Positions 10,801 through 16,800 of a stretch of 23,037 nucleotides of DNA are shown here, in pieces (position 1 is the first letter of the stretch; each line of letters begins with the position of its first letter). The notes below the pieces were generated by a model, which was given only the letters and a program-made list of their open reading frames with translations, was not told the origin of the DNA and did no database searches. Source of the stretch: Amoebophrya sp. AT5.2. Taxonomy: Eukaryota; Sar; Dinophyceae; Syndiniales; Amoebophryaceae. The stretch is taken from assembly GCA_005223375.1 (NCBI GenBank), contig RXOD01004393.1:1-23037 (forward strand), in the 5' to 3' direction. The position numbers and the translations under genes are program-made.

Positions 10801-13800
10801 TTGGGACCGGAGGGCAGGTGGCCTTCAGTCACGGCGAGAAGGACACCGGCGGCCGGCGGGGAAGCGAGTGCCGCATACCTCGACTCCGGAGCCGCTGGCG
10901 AAGAATCGGAAAGCCACAGCATCTACTCCACGACGTGGCCGTGCAGCCAGTCTGAGGTCAAGCTGAGAAGCACCCACCCAGAATTCGAGGCCAGCGTTGA
11001 CTCCGTCTGCAGCCAACAGTCCGAGGCAGGCGGGGGCTACTCCGTCTGTATTGTCGACCTTCTGGAGATTCAGACTGTACTCGTAGAATACGTCCTGAAA
11101 GAACTGCTGACGGCGCGGGACGCGGGGGTGGCCGCGGCGGCGGGAAGTGCCGCTACTGCAACGTCAAGAACTCCTGCTAGTGGTGCGACGGCTGTCTCTG
11201 CTCGACCGAATTGCGTGAACGCGCACGGCGGTGTCTTTGACCGGTCCGACGTGATTTTGCAGCTCGTGGACCCACTGTACCTGGAAGAGCAATTCTTCAA
11301 CCCGCAGAGCACGTGGCGCTACCTGCGCGACGGCGTGCCGACGAATTGCGTGAGACCGGACGATGAACAAGACAAAGCCCTATCAGTGGGCGGCTACGCA
11401 AATTTGGCGAGCTACTGGCCGCGCCCGGAGAAAGTTTGCGGCAGAGGCTATTCATGGACCGACGACGCAAACCGCAAAATACGAGTCCTACACCAGCACG
11501 TCGAGGGAGCCCCCGACCGTCGTAAAGAGACAGAGGACGTCGTGCAGCAAATGTTGACGAGAGGTCGCGAGAGCGAGCAGACCCCCGGGGGGAAGCCCCT
11601 GTTCGGCATTGCATTTGCGGCGCGCGGGGTGTGGGTGGGGAAGGAAAACGCTGCGTTGTGGGATAGGTTGCAGCCCGCGTCCAGCTACCCCTCCGACAGC
11701 GGTGCGCATCCGGACGAGAAAAACGGAGCGCCTACGCTGCATCAGTTCGGACCTGCGGGCGTGGTATGCCAGGGGGTGGCTCCGGCGCATGTAAGAGGGC
11801 GGGCACGGGGGTACCCACTCGGTATCAAAAAGTGGCGCTTCATCGTGCCCGTCATCGACCGGGACGACGGGGACGTCGGTGGAGGAGGGACTTCCGGGCC
11901 GGACGGTGGAGGCGCACGGGAAACGGGAAGCACCGGCAACGCACAGATTGACGCTACGCTGAGCGGAGCCGTACCCCGAGAAGACGACTATACGCAAAAG
12001 GAATTGACGGTCGCCGACGATTCGCAAGCCGACAGCTATAGCAAGTTTTTGATTGAGATTCTGGAGACAGACACGGAAAGGGACCGGACTCTGGAAAACT
12101 GGGCAGCGCATGCAGAAACGTCGCTGACCAAAGGCTCGAAAATCCTGATTGTCGACCCGGTGAAGACGCTTCTACTGAACGAGGAAACGCGCGCCGCGGT
12201 GAAAGAGGAACTCGTCAAGAAGTACAGTGAGAGTGGCACTCATCTCAATGAGCTTGGCGGGGAAGAGAATATTCGCTTGGCGGTGGACAACTACGCAAAG
12301 CTTGCTAACCAGCTGCCTCCAGAAGAGCAAGACAATGCGGAAGCTGCAGCAGCGGCCGCGCGGTTCTTTCAAACGGTTCACAAGCCGGTGCAAAGTTTTT
12401 ACGAAAGGTATTTCACAATGGCTGGCGCGCAGAGTGCGGCGGCTCGTGTGAGCGAGCCAACACCATCGCCAGCACGAACGACGAGACGTGCAGCTACGGC
12501 GCTCGAGCGCGACATCGACGCTGCGATTCGGAGCTACAACCTGCGCCGGAGCGCAGATGCATCTGGTGCGCCCTCGTCCTCCAAGTTGTCCGCCGCAACA
12601 ACCGCCGTTTGCGGCAAAAGATGCGAACAGTGGATGGACCGCAATACGAAATACATTTGGGACCGAAAGTTGATCAGTACCTTATTGTCACCCGGAGAGT
12701 TGGCGTTCGGCCGCGATTACCCGTTATGCGTGCGCCGGGTCCTCGGTTCGCGTCCGCAGAAAAGTCCATTCAAAATGGGGGAAGGTTGGCCAATCGTCGC
12801 CGTTGGTGTCGACAACAAGCCGCTCAGTACGTCAATGAATGCAGGGGGTGTGGCGAATCATAGTGTCCAAAGAGCCGCGCCCGCGTCCTCGCGCGCAGAC
12901 ATCGCTGTGATGAAAGTCTTCCAACAAAGCAGGTACTACGCAGACCAGGCTGGTGAACCGTTCCACGGCGCGCTCGCTGCGAATAGTTTCCAAGTGTACA
13001 ACGTCGGGGCCGAGCTTTCTTGGTCGCTTTCGAATTCCGACGAGCGGCGAGGGGTGCCAAACGGAAGTTTCTTGAAGTACGAAGAAAACTCAAAACCGCA
13101 TAAAGTCAAGACATTCGCAACAGAGGTTCACGGCGGGTCAGAGCTTTCGTATCCCGGCATCGAGCAGCTGCTCCGCGAGTACGTTTACGGAAGCCAAGTG
13201 CGCGAGAACATCGAGCGGAGGCGCGAAGGACAGGATCTTGTTGGCTCCGCGAACGGCGAGGCTGCGGAGTTGCTACCGTGGAAGTCAATTACATCGAGCG
13301 ACACAGTGAAAGACTTTTGGAGCTGGCAAGAAACGCTGGAATTTTTCCACCAAACAGGCCGCGCCAACGCGCCCACGCGGTCGTTCCAGAAGAACGTCGT
13401 CGAGCTAGTACAGCCCGACGCAGCGAGAACGGACCGGAAACGCAAACGGCAGTGGCTGCGGCTCATCGTCGACGAGTTTGCGGGTAGTGTTGAGCTTGCG
13501 CGTCGGATTAAGATAGGGGAGTCTGTGGTGGACGAGCTCAAAAGAAACATTTTGAAGAATGGAAACTCCTACGGGCCGACCGAGCTCCTCGAGCGTTTCA
13601 GGGAGCAGCGCCTGAGGGAGTTAAAACTGGAAATGAGTAAAGCGGAGGAGGAGCTGGAGGTGCTCCGAAATTTAGCGTACAGTGCGATTACGGCAAGTGA
13701 TGTCTCCGTGCTGTCCTTTTCCCTGGAGCGCGCGGTCCGAACGACAGGCTTCTGCAGCCTGGCCGAGGCAATTCGCAAATCGCACGAAGAGATCGGGCGG

Positions 13801-16800
13801 GCAGTGGAGGGACATCAGCCAACGCAAGGCGGGACACTAATGGAGTTGGTGAAAAGGAAAGCGTCGTTGATCGTAGAGCGGTTGATCGGGGGATCTACTT
13901 CAGGATCAAAACCTCTACCCGAGGACGAGGTCGTCACAACCGCTCTAAGCATTGCAGAGCGGCACGCCAACGCCGCCCGCAAAAGCCGGAGCCGCCCTCC
14001 GTATTGCGCCAGGCCTCCCTCCGTGCTACGGTTTCTTCCGGACATGTGGGTGAAAGCACTGAGCGCTTCCGAGATGGAACGCCAGGGAACAGTTAACTAC
14101 GTAAGCCCTTTGGGCGAGCTTCCCTTCGAACTTCATTCCCCCGTGCTGCTCGGGGAGAATGACCAGGTGCTGGGCCCGAACCCCCCTGTCGCGTTGATCC
14201 GGAAGGTCGGTTTGCGGCCGGGAGTGAATTTGACGCCGATGCGGGCCCACGAGATGCGCACGCGCTTCTCGAGGGCGCTGTGGGCGCCCGCTGCAGCCGT
14301 GTTCGCCGCGGACGGTCGAGGGAGTGGAGAGGATGGGGATGGGGATGCCCCTCCTCGGCGGTTGAACGCAGGTGGACGGGCGCTGCGAAAGTTGGACCGC
14401 CACGGGCTGTTCCACGAGGGCGATCTCTTCGCGCCAGAACGAATCCGAGCAGATGACGTCGAGGATCAGGATGGGGGCGACGTACTACCGAGGGCAGGAG
14501 CGGTACTGGATGTTCTTGACGTGACGGACCGCGACGCACTAGACGACCGTGTCGCGGGAGACGAGACGGCGAAGCTCAGGAGCGGCCAGGCGTTGAACCG
14601 CTCCGAAAGCGATATCGAAGAGGACCGCCAGTCGCTCGTACACATGCGGATTGTCGAAGGGTATCCGGGGGCGATCCAGAAGAAATTGTTGGCGGATGTG
14701 TTCCGCACGCCGGAGCACGTGACGCACCAGCCCGACGTGGCGCGGATGCAGCAACTCTCCGACCGCGGACAGTGCCCTGCGGAGCGCGGTATCCGCGAAG
14801 ACGCGTTTGCGGATGAGGTGGAAGACCCGCAAGAGCACCCGTTATGGGGAAATCGGTACGAGAACGACCCCAGCCTCGCTGACAGCGGTGCCGCCTCGTC
14901 CACAGAGTCACCCTCCAAAGCTGGTAGCGGAAGCGTTTATGCGGACGCCCACGCGGAGCTCGAAGAGCTCGCTTTGATCGAGGACGATGAGGATGTTGGT
15001 ATTGCTGGCGGAAATGCGGACGACCACGTGGCTCCTGCGGTGAAAGAAGAGCGAAACCTCGATCGGGACCAGAAGGCAGTAAAAAAAGCGAAGCACGCTA
15101 GAGTAGCCGAGCGCAACGCGAGTCGTGCGATGAGCGGGGAGGTTTTACCATCGGCTGGGGTGTTGAGTAACGAGCTTTCGCTGGCGGCGCGGGATCTACA
15201 GGACGTCTCGGAGAAGTTGCGGGCGGAGGCGGCAACTGGACTGGGAGTTGGTGTTGGACGAGAGAACTCGCTATATTCAAGCTGCACGGAGTCGGAAGAG
15301 GACACGGAAGAAAAAAATGGGCCTCGAGCGCGCTGCCTTCGGGGCGAGTATGAAAGCAATATGCTGCTCCCGAAGCCTGCGGCTACTGGTGGGCACGGAG
15401 GGGGCCCTGCGGGTGGAGCAGGCACCACTATCTTGCTAAATCCACGCATCGCGGCACATGTTTTGCGAGCGCGCTGGGCCAGAAATGTGTCCGCGCCACC
15501 GCATCCGCAGGCGCGCGTGCGACATCCGTGGCACTACCCAGGGTTTCTCTTGGATCCGACCAGTGCTTCTGGCGGCGCGGAGCAGTTCCTCGAGAATGTC
15601 GGGGCCTGGAGTCGCACCTGGCGGCCGGAGACTGATGACGAGCTCGTCAATATCGCTAACTACAACACCGAAGATCATGACCGTATGGACGTCATGAACG
15701 AGGCAGAAGACGCTCTCCTGCCCGAGACGCGGCTGTTGGTTCTCGATTGGTTTGGGAGGGCCACCGCTATCGACACCGGGGACACGGCAACCTCGAGCGG
15801 CGCGGAGCGTGGCGTGTTCGTGGACGCTCTGAAGCAGGCCGTCGAGACCGAGGCGCGGTTTTTGGACGAGTTTTTGCCGAAGCTCCGCGTCCTCCAAGAC
15901 CGCAGCCAAATGGCCCGCACGAGCAGCTCCCTCGCCTCGCGCGGGCGCGGTCATTTGCAGTTGGAAGAAGAGGCGTTGTTGCTGCGCGAGCAGATGCAGA
16001 AAAAGTTGGATCCAGCGGGGGACGGAAGCTGCGGCGGAGGCGCTCCCACCTCTCGTGGATCACGTTTGTTTTTGGTGCCTCTCAGTTACCGAACGCGGAA
16101 TGACGAAAACGACGAAGACTGCCGCGATCCGTGGCGACACAGCGCGAACCGAGAAAACTCTTTCGAACATCGAAGCTCAAGCGGCGGCGTTTCCCTGTTG
16201 CGTTGCCGACGCGACGTCGGACACACGCTGCTTGAAGTGGAGTGCAGCTCGAGAACGGTACCATTTTTAGACCATGGTAGTGATCCGCCGCGAGGGGCTC
16301 GAACTTTTCGGACGACTTGTGGTTGTGTGGTGCGCATCTTCAACGCAGCCGGCCTCCCCGAGAAAAACGACATTTTTGGGGGTGATCCCGAGAACAAGCC
16401 GTTCAGCACCAGCGCGATTTTACAGCACCCAATCGTGCACTTGGCGCTTCTGCGCGGAGACGAGTCAGCCGTCTTCGAGCGTGTCAGCGACCCTACCCAG
16501 GAAAGCATACACAGCCTCGGCGGCGTGTTGATTCTGCCCATGCTGTCGTGGAGCGGAGGCGGGTGCAATCCGAAAAGTCTACGTACCGTTTTCGAGAAGA
16601 TTGTTGCTAAGGCTGAATCAGAAGGAGGTACTCCTGCAGCGATACCAATAGATGATCACAACTGCCCGCTATTGCAGCGAAGTGGCGGGCACCTGCAGAA
16701 TCAGGAGCCGCAGCCAGATACAGAGTTGTACCGGGAGAGCCGCCAAGCTGGAACTCTGTCCCTCGACGAGGTGCTCGCCGATGATTTGTTGCTTTCGATC

